From assembly GCF_026965555.1 (NCBI RefSeq), contig NZ_CP114040.1, positions 4,898,001 to 4,962,000 of the forward strand: DNA of 64,000 nucleotides, read 5' to 3'. Under the pieces are notes generated by a model, which worked only from the letters and a program-made list of their open reading frames with translations, was not told where the DNA came from and made no database searches. Both the position numbers and the translations under genes were made by a program. The stretch is from Nannocystis punicea. Lineage in GTDB: Bacteria > Myxococcota_A > Polyangia > Nannocystales > Nannocystaceae. Below, in pieces: positions 52,745-63,589 of this stretch. Position 1 is the first letter of the stretch, and each line of letters begins with the position of its first letter.

Positions 52745-53611
52745 TCAGCCGTGAGGCGAGCGGTACCAGCGATCGACCAGCGGACGGATGGCCGCGAGGA
52801 TGTCGGGGTGGTGCGCGCCGTGCGAGGCGACCAGGCCGTTGTCGTGGCCGAGCCGCCGCGGGTCGTAGACCAGCGGGCGTCCCCACAGATCGGTGATGAC
52901 GCCGCCGACGGCTCGCAGCAGGGCCCACGGGGCGCAGGTGTCCCACAGCTTGGTGCCGCTGCGCGGGTGCACGTAGAGGTCGGCCTCGCCGCGGGCGATG
53001 GTGCCCACCTTCACACCGACGGAGCCGAGTTGAAGGTTGCGCTCGGGAGGGATGGCGAGCGCCTGCATGACCTCGAGGGTCTTCGGAGAGGCGTGACTCA
53101 GGCTGCTGACGAGGCGTAGCTCGGCGAGCGAGCGAGTGCTCGCGTGCAGCGGCGTGGCCGCGCCGCCGTCATCGAGGACGAACGCCTCGCGACGGTCGTG
53201 CGTGCAGACACCCCAGGACAGTCGTCCGGCGCCTGCCTCATACACGACGCCGAGGACGGGCTCGCCGCCGACGCAGAGGCCGATCTGGATCGCCCAGCAG
53301 GCAAGGCCGCGCGCGTACTCGGCGGTGCCGTCGATCGGGTCGACGTACCAGCAGCGCGTCACGTCAGCGGCTGCAGCGGCGTCGTCGGCGGACTCCTCGG
53401 CGACGACCGCGTCGCCCGGGAAGGCTGCACGCAGCGCAGCGACCAGGAGCGCGTTGATCTCCGTGTCCGCGCGCGTGACCGGACCGGCGTCGTCAGGTTT
53501 GTCCTGGGCCTGCATGACGTCGGCGCCACCTGTCTGATAAGCCAGGGCGATGGCGCCGGCCTCGCGAGCGAGCGAGACGACGACGCGGAGCTCAGGATCG
53601 AAATCGGCCAC
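52745..53611 (-). CDS. Inositol monophosphatase family phosphatase (CysQ-like)
   Basis: 288 residues. Lithium-sensitive phosphatase signatures are present: PVTRADTEINALLV, VVAEESADD, CWYVDPIDGTAEYARG and, late, SGTKLWDTCAPWALLRAVGG. Metal ligands Glu, two Asp and the WD pair are intact. The QDKPDDAGPVTRADTEIN pattern fits CysQ/PAP phosphatase (3'(2'),5'-bisphosphate nucleotidase) as well as IMPase. Convergent with the zinc-ribbon gene; its upstream 272-bp region is AT-rich and shared with the tetR gene. Confidence 0.9.
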   Translation of the reverse strand: MADFDPELRVVVSLAREAGAIALAYQTGGADVMQAQDKPDDAGPVTRADTEINALLVAALRAAFPGDAVVAEESADDAAAAADVTRCWYVDPIDGTAEYARGLACWAIQIGLCVGGEPVLGVVYEAGAGRLSWGVCTHDRREAFVLDDGGAATPLHASTRSLAELRLVSSLSHASPKTLEVMQALAIPPERNLQLGSVGVKVGTIARGEADLYVHPRSGTKLWDTCAPWALLRAVGGVITDLWGRPLVYDPRRLGHDNGLVASHGAHHPDILAAIRPLVDRWYRSPHG

Positions 53612-53883
53612 GGGCGAACTCTTTCCGGCGCCCCTCGGGCGCTCTCTGAAGGGGCTGGAGAGATCTCACTGATAGCCCGACAAGGACCAGGTTATCGGGT
53701 GGTGCCTGATGTGGGGGGCAATTTTGAATAACCTAGCGACAAAACAGCGGAAATCAGCCGTCACCCGAGGCTGGCATTTTTCTCGCTGAACGACATTTTT
53801 GGGGGTTACGAACCTTGTTCCAAGTTGCGCCCCCAGCGAAATCCAAGGTTCCGTCAGACAAAAAAACCTGCTAGTCATGAGGA
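53612..53883. promoter_or_regulatory. AT-rich divergent promoter region with stem-loop
   Basis: The most AT-rich stretch in the window. GAACCTTG (53810-53817) and CAAGGTTC (53844-53851) form an 8-bp inverted repeat, and homopolymers (TTTTTGGGGG, AAAAAAACC) lie near the tetR start. GGTTATCGGG and AATAACC repeats also occur. Candidate TetR operator and promoters; no gene. Confidence 0.5.
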
Positions 53884-54495
53884 ATGTCACGTGTTCAGCG
53901 AGCAGGCCTACGACAGGGAATCATCCAAACCAGCCTCGAGATCGGGAGCGAACGCGGTGAAGAAGGGCTGACGATGCGCGGCATCGCGGCACGGCTCGGA
54001 GTCAGTGCCACGGCGCTTTATCAGCACTTCGAGAGTAAATCGAAGATCCTCCGCGAGATCCGGATCTACGGGGCCGAACTGCTGCAGAGCGAGGTATTGG
54101 AGCCCGCAGCATCGACCGAAGACCCGGCAGAGCGCCTCATCAACGCCGGCCGCAACTATGTGCAGTTCGCAAAGTCGCACAAGTGGCTGTACTCGGTGAT
54201 GATGGGTAACGAGCAGATCGATTGGTCGCAGCACAACACCGAGGAGGTGGACCTGCTGCTGCGCCCGCTCAAGACGTTCCAGGGCTGGATGGAGGAGGGC
54301 GCGGCGCGCGGCTGTTGGCGCGGCGATGTCGACCTCTCGCTCGCCTCCTTCCGCATCTGGATGTCGCTGCACGGGCTCTGCACGATGCTGCTGTCGGGGC
54401 GCATCAGCGAGGCGCACCCGGCGTTCCCGCGCAAGGACGAGCAGAGCTTCGTCGACGAGTTCATCGGCTCGATGATCGCCTGTCTCAAGCCCTGA
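53884..54495 (+). CDS. TetR/AcrR-family transcriptional regulator
   Basis: 203 residues. The HTH is IIQTSLEIGSERGEEGLTMRG followed by IAARLGVSATALYQHFESKS. The ligand domain is about 140 residues and Trp-rich, with SHKWLYSVMMGNEQIDWSQHN. ATG 53884 has AGGA directly adjacent. The base composition is lower in GC over its first third than in neighbouring genes, hinting at a different origin. Divergent from the CysQ-like gene; it probably controls itself and possibly that gene. Confidence 0.88.
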   Translation: MSRVQRAGLRQGIIQTSLEIGSERGEEGLTMRGIAARLGVSATALYQHFESKSKILREIRIYGAELLQSEVLEPAASTEDPAERLINAGRNYVQFAKSHKWLYSVMMGNEQIDWSQHNTEEVDLLLRPLKTFQGWMEEGAARGCWRGDVDLSLASFRIWMSLHGLCTMLLSGRISEAHPAFPRKDEQSFVDEFIGSMIACLKP

Positions 54496-54501
54496 ACGGG
54501 G

Positions 54502-55356
54502 CTACGCGGGCACGAAGCAGGCGCCGATGCTCTCGAATCCGGGCGCCGGGCTCGGGAACAGCGGCTCACACAGGGAGGGCGACGCGCACTGCGCGTCGCC
54601 CTCGTTGACGTCGCAGGTGGAGGTGCAGCAGCTGCTCGAGGCGCAATTCGGCACCAGCGCGCCGGGCATGCACACGTACGTGGGAGCGCAGCCGCGGCCG
54701 TTGAACTCCGAGCAGTTGGTGCCCTCGGTACCCATGTCGACGTCGAGCAGCATCTCGCAGACGAAGCGATCCTTGCCCTGACGACAGCCGAGGCCGGACG
54801 GACAGATGGCCACGAGAGGGTCACACGTGTCCGCGCAGTAGGTCGTGCCGCTGTATGGACTGGTGGTGCAGAGGCCCGGCTCGCAGTCGACGTCGTTGCG
54901 GCAGATCGGGAAGCAGATGCCGGCGGTCGGATCGTCCTGGTTGAGCGAGAGGCACACGGTGCCGGCGCCGCACCCGTCCTGGCCGCTGTCCGGCGCGGGC
55001 ACGCACGCGTCGAGCGGCAGGAGCATGCCGTCGTCGGGCACGCACTTGAAGTGGTTCTGCAGGCCGCCCTCGCTGATCGCGGTGCACTTCTGTCCTTCGG
55101 GACATGCGGGAGTGCCGGACGGTTCACAGTCGTAGACGGGGTTGAAGTCCGGCGGCGGCTCCGGCGCTCCCGTGGTCGGCTCGGTGGCAGCCTCGCCCTC
55201 GCTGTCGGTCTCACCCTCGCTGTCGCCCTGGTGGGCGGCCGTGTCGTCGTCGTCGACAGGGACGCGCTGACATGCCCCCAGGGACATGAACGCAAGGACA
55301 GTTGCGAGGCCGGCGGCGGCGACACCGGCGCCGCGGCGAAGGTAAGCGTCGAGCAT
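54502..55356 (-). CDS. Cys-rich lipoprotein (hypothetical)
   Basis: 284 residues. The signal MLDAYLRRGAGVAAAGLATV ends in the lipobox LGAC. An acidic linker (DDDDTAAHQGDSEGETDSEG) precedes about 200 residues with many cysteines in pairs such as CPEGQKCTA, CFPICRNDVDCEPGLC, CPSGLGCRQGK, CMPGALVPNCASSSCCTSTC and CEPLFPSPAPGFESIGACFVPA. Disulfide-rich surface domain of unknown function, similar in style to the DUF4215 protein but without its repeat. Convergent with the TetR gene, only 6 bp apart. Confidence 0.8.
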   Translation of the reverse strand: MLDAYLRRGAGVAAAGLATVLAFMSLGACQRVPVDDDDTAAHQGDSEGETDSEGEAATEPTTGAPEPPPDFNPVYDCEPSGTPACPEGQKCTAISEGGLQNHFKCVPDDGMLLPLDACVPAPDSGQDGCGAGTVCLSLNQDDPTAGICFPICRNDVDCEPGLCTTSPYSGTTYCADTCDPLVAICPSGLGCRQGKDRFVCEMLLDVDMGTEGTNCSEFNGRGCAPTYVCMPGALVPNCASSSCCTSTCDVNEGDAQCASPSLCEPLFPSPAPGFESIGACFVPA

Positions 55357-55944
55357 GGCCTCACAGTAGCAGGTGAGGGCGCGCGCGGCCCGAGGCGCGC
55401 AGGGACGGGAGGGTCGCGTCCGATCGCGGACCGATGTCGCCGAGTCGAGGTCGCTGCGTTGCGGACTGTTGTCCGCTCGTGCATGACGCTGCTGAAAGTT
55501 CGCAGGGTTCGCGCGTGGTGAGGTGCTCGGATGTCGTGTTGCGGCCGGGGCCGGCGGACTGATGTCCGCTCGTGCATGAGGCCCGCTCGACGTCGGTGCT
55601 CGAGCGGCGAGATGCAGAGGACGGCGGCATCGTCCTGCCGACCGCGTGCTGCAGGTCGATGGACTGCAGCCGGATCCAGCGAACGGATGTGCGCTCGGTC
55701 GCCGAGCCACACATGGGCTCGTCGGACTTGTGTCCGTGATGGTCTGGGCGAGCGGAGTGACTCGGACGTCGGCGCGGAGCGGCTCATCGAGGCGCGACTG
55801 GCAAGGTCATCGGCGCGAGCGCGAGGCAGCGAACGCAGACCACAGACGGTCGCTCGAACGATCGCCGACGATGAGTTCGCGGATCGCTGCGCCGGTCGCG
55901 AATCAGAACGCGTCGTCGTCGCAGGACACCGCCGCGCTCGGCTG
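55357..55944. repeat. 588-bp intergenic region with repeated GGAC-N4-GTCC hairpins
   Basis: No supported gene. GCGGACTGTTGTCCGCTCGT-GCATGA occurs at 55461-55486 and as GCGGACTGATGTCCGC... at 55554-55579 (period 93). A related CGGACTTGTGTCCG is at 55733-55746. Each is a small stem with a four-base loop. Frames reading these as MHERTxVR are shadows. Confidence 0.6.
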
Positions 55945-56430
55945 TCACAGGGCGGCGGTGCGCAGGTCGGCGATGGCGGTCGTGCAGGCGTGGACGACCG
56001 CGCGCGCGTGGTCGAGGCCCTGCTGGGCGGCGTGGTTGGGGCCGCGCTGCAGCTGCACGAGGACCTCGGCGCCGGCCGAGCCGGCGGTGATGGCGACGGG
56101 GATGGCCATGAGCGCGCGGGCGGCCTCGGCGGCGCGGGCCCCGAGCGGGACCTGATTCTCGGGGCCGCTGTCGCCGAGCAAGCGCAGGTGGTCGATGTAG
56201 CTGCGGCCCCAGCGCGTCTCGGCGGCGGCGAGGGCGTCAGGGGTGCCCTGGGCCCGGGCCCACGCGACCAGGACGGCGTTGAGGGCCATCCCGGCGGCGC
56301 GGCGGGCGTGGGTGAGGGCGGTGCGGCGGACGGCCACGTGGTCCGCTCCGGCCTCGAGCTCGGTCAGCGCGGAGCGCATCCACGCGTCCGCATCGAGGCG
56401 CCACAGCCAGTGGGCCTCGGCCTCCGTCAT
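55945..56430 (-). CDS. HEPN-like helical protein
   Basis: 161 residues. The start MTEAEAHWLWRLDADAWMRSALTELEAG, then ALTHARRAAGMALNAVLVAWAR and a pair RSYIDHL giving R-x4-H, resemble HEPN domains (often RNases or partners of nucleotidyltransferases). The rest is helical (PNHAAQQGLDHARAVVHACTTAIADL). ATG 56430 overlaps the stop of the preceding lipoprotein gene by 4 nt. Without an adjacent MNT-type antitoxin it cannot be called a toxin. Confidence 0.6.
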   Translation of the reverse strand: MTEAEAHWLWRLDADAWMRSALTELEAGADHVAVRRTALTHARRAAGMALNAVLVAWARAQGTPDALAAAETRWGRSYIDHLRLLGDSGPENQVPLGARAAEAARALMAIPVAITAGSAGAEVLVQLQRGPNHAAQQGLDHARAVVHACTTAIADLRTAAL

Positions 56431-57029
56431 CCCGACGAGCTCCCGGAGCTGGTCGAGCTGGTCGAGTCGGTGGTCGAGCCCGTGGTGGTCGTGGTCGAGT
56501 CGGTCGAGGTGCTCGTGGTGCTCGTGTCGGTGGTCGACGTGCTCGACGTGGTGGTCGTGTCGGTGGTCGACGTGGTGTCGGTGGTCGACGTGGTGTCGGT
56601 GGTCGACGTGGTCGACGTGGTGGTCGTCGTGCCGTCGGTGGCGGTGCCGTCGGTGGTGCCGGTCATCGACGAGGCGGTGGCCGAGCCGTCGGTCGGGCCG
56701 GTGGCGCTCTCGCTGATGCTGTTGCTGCCGGGGCCGGCGATGTCGCGCTTGGACGGGAGGTCGTCGCGGATCGGCATGTCGGGCAGGCCGGGGCCGGCCG
56801 AGTCGCTGTCGACGCTCTCGGACACGACGCAGCTGCCGATGATGCCCGGCTTGAAGCAGGCGTCGCCCGACAGGATCTTCTCGCCCTCGGCGTAGCACTC
56901 GAGGCCGGCCCCGCAGTCGCTGGCGCAGCGGCACGGGTCGCCGGCCTTGGGCCGACACCCCGTGAGCGCGAACAGCAGGGCCAGGGCGACGCCGGAGGTG
57001 AAGGTCTGGCGCGGGCGGGGCGGCGTCAT
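56427..57029 (-). CDS. Lipoprotein with long Thr/Ser/Asp-rich tail
   Basis: 200 residues. The signal MTPPRPRQTFTSGVALALLFALTGC ends in a lipobox. A Cys-rich segment (GDPCRCASDCGAGLECYAEGEK) is followed by a low-complexity tail of repeated TTDTTSTT/TSTTDT units. The tail is encoded by GTCGGTGGTCGACGTGGT-like minisatellites from about 56437 to 56640. Such tails may act as glycosylated spacers. Overlaps greA by 4 nt at its start and the HEPN-like gene by 4 nt at its end. Confidence 0.8.
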   Translation of the reverse strand: MTPPRPRQTFTSGVALALLFALTGCRPKAGDPCRCASDCGAGLECYAEGEKILSGDACFKPGIIGSCVVSESVDSDSAGPGLPDMPIRDDLPSKRDIAGPGSNSISESATGPTDGSATASSMTGTTDGTATDGTTTTTSTTSTTDTTSTTDTTSTTDTTTTSSTSTTDTSTTSTSTDSTTTTTGSTTDSTSSTSSGSSSG

Positions 57030-57510
57030 GAAATCGCCTTGTACTCGACGCGGACGACCTCGTACTCGCGGTCGCCCTTGGGCAGCTTGACCAGGACCTC
57101 GTCGCCGACGCGCTTGCCGAGCATCGCGCGGGCGATCGGGGCGCCGAGCGAGATCTTGCCCTTGTCGGCGTCGGACTCGTCCTCGCCGACGATGCGGTAG
57201 ACGACCTTCTGGTCGTTCTCGACGTCGTGCATCGTCACCGTGGCGCCGAAGGTGACCTTGTCTTCCTTGACGGTCTCGGGGTCGATCACCTGGGCCATGC
57301 CGATGCGGGACTCGAGGTACCGCATGCGGGCGTCGAGCTGGGCCTGGCGCTCCTTGGCGGCGTGGTACTCGGCGTTCTCGCGCAGGTCACCGTGGCCGAG
57401 CGCAGTCTCGATGTCGCGGACGTTCTCGGGCCGATCGACTTCCTTGATCTGCTTGAGCTCGGCGCGCAGCCTGCTGTACCCGGCGGGGGTCATCGGGATC
57501 TTCTGCTCGG

Positions 57511-57514
<4 letters not shown>
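57026..57514 (-). CDS. greA: Transcription elongation factor GreA
   Basis: Rescues backtracked RNA polymerase by stimulating transcript cleavage. 162 residues: the coiled-coil hairpin with the GDLRENAEYHAAKERQAQLDARMRYLE block carrying the tip acidic residues, then the FKBP-like C-domain (GATVTMHDVENDQKVVYRIVGEDE, KISLGAPIARAMLGKRVGDEV). ATG overlaps carB by 4 nt. Full length. Confidence 0.96.
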
Positions 57515-60765
<3,251 letters not shown>

Positions 60766-60771
60766 GGCTTA

Positions 60772-61500
60772 TCAGCGCTCCTTGATGTGGGTGCCGTCGA
60801 AGGTGTGGTCGTTGCCGATGGCCTTGTTGATCACGTCGCGGTGGGCGCTCACGTCCCAGCCGAGGCGCGCGAGGCCGGTGAGGATCCGGGTGCGCAGGCG
60901 CAGCGAGTCCTCGGCGGGGTTGCCGAGGCGGGCGACCAGCGGCTCTAGCGACCGCTTCTCGCCGATGTCGAGCAGCGCCTCGACCGCGAAGTAGCGCACG
61001 CCCTCGTCCGGATCCTCGACGTAGCCGGCGAGGATGTCGGGCACCCGCGGGTCGTCGATCTCCTGCAAGTGCGTGAGCAGCTGCAGCTTGGCGCTCGGGT
61101 CGCGCTCGTAGCCCGGCGGGTGGTGGGCCAGCAGGGCGTTCAGGATGTCCCACTCCTGCTGCTTGCTCGCCAGCTCCTCGACCACCCGCAGGACCCAGGC
61201 GATGTTGTCGCTCTGGAGGCAGAACTCCTTGGCCGCCGGCAGCACCGTGTCGAGCGGGAGGCCGAGCAGGCGCTTGTACAGCCAGCCCTTCTCCTCCTCG
61301 TCCTCGATGCTCTTGCTGGCGTTCATCGTGAACCGCTTCATCAGGCCGACGATCGCGGGGATCTCGCCCATCTCCAGCAGCTGCTCCATCGCGTAGTAGC
61401 GGTCGGCCGACTGCGCGTACTGGTTCTGGACGGTCTTGATGTGCTTGTCGAGCTTGCTCTTGCTGCGACCCGCGCTGCTGAAGAGGTCCTTGAATCCCAC
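60772..61500 (-). CDS. HEAT-repeat protein
   Basis: 242 residues from GTG 61500. N-terminal helices (LDKHIKTVQNQYAQSADRYYAM) and repeated HEAT-type pairs, e.g. DDPRVPDILAGYVEDPDEGVRYFAVEALLDIGEKRSLEPLVARLG. No catalytic residues; a protein-protein adapter. Ends 6 bp before carB, so it is presumably co-transcribed with carB-greA. Its connection to CPSase is unknown. Confidence 0.85.
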   Translation of the reverse strand: MGFKDLFSSAGRSKSKLDKHIKTVQNQYAQSADRYYAMEQLLEMGEIPAIVGLMKRFTMNASKSIEDEEEKGWLYKRLLGLPLDTVLPAAKEFCLQSDNIAWVLRVVEELASKQQEWDILNALLAHHPPGYERDPSAKLQLLTHLQEIDDPRVPDILAGYVEDPDEGVRYFAVEALLDIGEKRSLEPLVARLGNPAEDSLRLRTRILTGLARLGWDVSAHRDVINKAIGNDHTFDGTHIKER

Positions 61501-61617
61501 GATCGTCCCCGTGTCGCTGCGGGCCGCGAGCCCGCGGTTCTCGGCCCGGTGGGCCGCGTAGCAAGAGCCCCGGGAAGGGGCTCCATGAGATCGGGCCAGA
61601 GGAGCCCGCGTGCAAGT

Positions 61618-61740
61618 GGCCCGGTGGGCCGTGAAGCAAAGTTAAGGGCCCGTGGGCCGTGAGGCAGGTTCGGGCGCGGAGCGCCGTGAGGCTGGTTCGG
61701 GCCCTGTGGGCCGTGAGGCAGGTTCAGGTCCTTGAGACCG
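61618..61740. repeat. Short tandem repeat downstream of a lipoprotein gene
   Basis: GGGCCGTGAGGCAGGTTC and variants (GCCGTGAAGCAAAG, GCGCCGTGAGGCTGGTTC) recur every 25-35 bp about four times between the HEAT gene and the lipoprotein stop at 61776. On the minus strand they decode as PEPASRPTG-like units just beyond the stop codon. Confidence 0.65.
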
Positions 61741-61775
61741 GACAGGACGGCGGCGGGCGTCGGGGGCCGCGCCGT

Positions 61776-62150
61776 TCATGAGGTGGTGTCGCCGCTGGAA
61801 GTTGGGCCCGTCGAGGCGGTCGCGCCCGCGGCGTCGGTCGCGTCGGTGGCGCCGCCGGTGCTGTCGCCGTCCGTGGTCGTGCCCGTGGTGGTGGGCTCGG
61901 GCGGGGGCGGGGGCCCGCCGGCGCTCGCGGCGGGGGCGCCGAGCTTGCACGCGCCGACGGAGTCGTCGTCCGGCGTGTCCTCGCGGTGGCAGCAGCCGTC
62001 GATCCGGCACTCGTAGCCGTCCGGACACTCGGCCGCGTCGTCGGGGTCGCAGGAGAACTGCACCGCGTCGCTCGGGGCGTTGAAGCAGGCCAGCAGCGCG
62101 GCCGACCCGAACAACAGGCCGCCCAACATGGCGTTCGCGACATGGCGCAT
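61776..62150 (-). CDS. Small Cys-rich lipoprotein with Thr/Gly tail
   Basis: 124 residues from ATG 62150. Signal MRHVANAMLGGLLFGSAALLAC, then FSCDPDDAAECPDGYECRIDGCCHRED (disulfide knot), followed by a Thr/Gly/Ala/Asp-rich tail. GAAGGA precedes the ATG. The open frame begins at 62171 immediately after the upstream TAG, so the two genes are co-transcribed. Confidence 0.75.
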   Translation of the reverse strand: MRHVANAMLGGLLFGSAALLACFNAPSDAVQFSCDPDDAAECPDGYECRIDGCCHREDTPDDDSVGACKLGAPAASAGGPPPPPEPTTTGTTTDGDSTGGATDATDAAGATASTGPTSSGDTTS

Positions 62151-62171
62151 GGGTCCTGTTCCTTCGGCCAT

Positions 62172-62918
62172 CTAGAAACGCACCTGCAGGCCGCCGAGGC
62201 CGGCTTGCACCCGAGCCGGCCGGCGCTTGACGCGGTCGGCGATGAACAGGCCGATGCCGACGGCCAGCACGACGCCGCCGGCGGCGAGGAAGCTGCGGGC
62301 GAGGATCGCGTCGCGGCGGCCGCGGCCGAGGATGTCGTCGTACTCGCCCTTGACGTCGGCGTACTGCAACGAGGCGCCCGTCTCGGGGTCGATCTGGGCG
62401 ATGAGCCGCGCCGCCTTGTCCTCCTCGGTCTCGGCCAGGCCGGCGAACACGCCGCCGGTCGAGGCGAGGGCGAACGCGCCGAACATGCACCACCAGCCGC
62501 CGCGCTGCAGCGGGGGCAGCCGCTCGGGCACGCCCTCGACCGGCTTGTCCCGCAGAGCCGTGCCCTCGAGCTCCGCCTTGGCCCGCTTGGCCTCGGGATC
62601 GGTGGTGGCGACGGTGCTGCCGAGACCTGCGCTTTGGGACACGTTGTTCGGCGGAGCGACCAGCTCGGCCGGCGCAGTCGCCGGAGGCGCGGTGACCGGC
62701 TGGGTCGGCGGGGCGGGCTCCTTGCTGCCCTCGGCCGCGGGGGGATCTTGCTTACCCGCGTCCTGCGCAGGCGCGGGCGTGGGCTCGGGCGTCGGCCCAG
62801 GCGCAGGCGCGGGTGCAGGCGGGGCCTGGGCGCTGACGGGCAGCGAGGCGCCGACGACGGCGACGCCGACGACGAAGCCCAGGGCCCGCGCGGACATCGT
62901 GGTGAATCGTGCGGCCAT
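62172..62918 (-). CDS. Exported protein with Pro-rich linker and two membrane helices
   Basis: 248 residues. An N-terminal signal (ALGFVVGVAVVGASLPVSAQA) is followed by a Pro/Ala/Glu-rich linker of about 80 residues. The C-terminal domain has WWCMFGAFALASTGGVFAGL and FLAAGGVVLAVGIGLFIADRV as membrane spans flanking a helical, charged loop (ETEEDKAARLIAQIDPETGAS). This is typical of myxobacterial envelope proteins of unknown function. Divergent from the last lipoprotein gene by 146 bp. Confidence 0.7.
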   Translation of the reverse strand: MAARFTTMSARALGFVVGVAVVGASLPVSAQAPPAPAPAPGPTPEPTPAPAQDAGKQDPPAAEGSKEPAPPTQPVTAPPATAPAELVAPPNNVSQSAGLGSTVATTDPEAKRAKAELEGTALRDKPVEGVPERLPPLQRGGWWCMFGAFALASTGGVFAGLAETEEDKAARLIAQIDPETGASLQYADVKGEYDDILGRGRRDAILARSFLAAGGVVLAVGIGLFIADRVKRRPARVQAGLGGLQVRF

Positions 62919-63064
62919 CGCCGGGGGGGATTGTAGTCAGGTCGTCGGCGCGACGCTCGTGCGTTTCCGGCGCCACTGCGCGGCCACAACGTGTGACTTT
63001 TGCCACCGGCGCGGCCGCGCCGAACTACGTCGGATCGGGCGGCGTGCTATCCACGATCCTTCCC

Positions 63065-63589
63065 ATGGCTCGCCTCCTTCGCGTCGCGCTCCTGCTCGCG
63101 CTCGCCGGTGGTTGCAAGCCCGGCGGGGCGCTGGCGACGGACGTGGTCGACGTGGTGCCGCCGGCGGGCGAGGTCTATCCCGAGGGGGCGAGCGACTTCT
63201 CCGGCGAGTGGGTCGGCGAGAGCGCAGGCGTCTTCGGCACGCTGACCATTCAGCGGCTGGCGAGCGATCGCTACTACGGCCGCTTCACCAGCGAGGACGG
63301 GCTCGTCCGCTTCGTCTGTAACTTGCGCCAGATCCGGGCCACGCCGCAGGAGGGCGGGGCGATGCTGCCGAGCAACCTGGTGACGTTCAACTGGCAGGAC
63401 GGTCGCGGCGGCCGCGGCGGCGGCTATGTGCTGATCAACCGCGAGAGCTCGGCGCTGACCGGCGAGATCCGCTACGGCGGGCTCGGTGCTCTGGACTTCG
63501 TCCGCACCGACGCGCCCGACGTCGAGACGCCCGCCGACGCCGAGGCGGCCGGGACGTTCACCGACGAGCTCGACGCGCAGGCCAGCTGA
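63065..63589 (+). CDS. Hypothetical lipoprotein
   Basis: 174 residues from ATG 63065. MARLLRVALLLALAGGC is a lipoprotein signal. The mature part has FSGEWVGESAGVFGTLTIQRLASDRYYGRFTSED, a beta-rich domain, then GGRGGGYVLINRESSALTGEIRYGG and an acidic tail. No family. The 52 residues upstream in the open frame have no initiation support. Confidence 0.75.
   Translation: MARLLRVALLLALAGGCKPGGALATDVVDVVPPAGEVYPEGASDFSGEWVGESAGVFGTLTIQRLASDRYYGRFTSEDGLVRFVCNLRQIRATPQEGGAMLPSNLVTFNWQDGRGGRGGGYVLINRESSALTGEIRYGGLGALDFVRTDAPDVETPADAEAAGTFTDELDAQAS

Noticed and set aside
55945..56430. Toxin-antitoxin pair with HEPN toxin
   Set aside because: No MNT-type antitoxin gene is adjacent; the partner is a lipoprotein.
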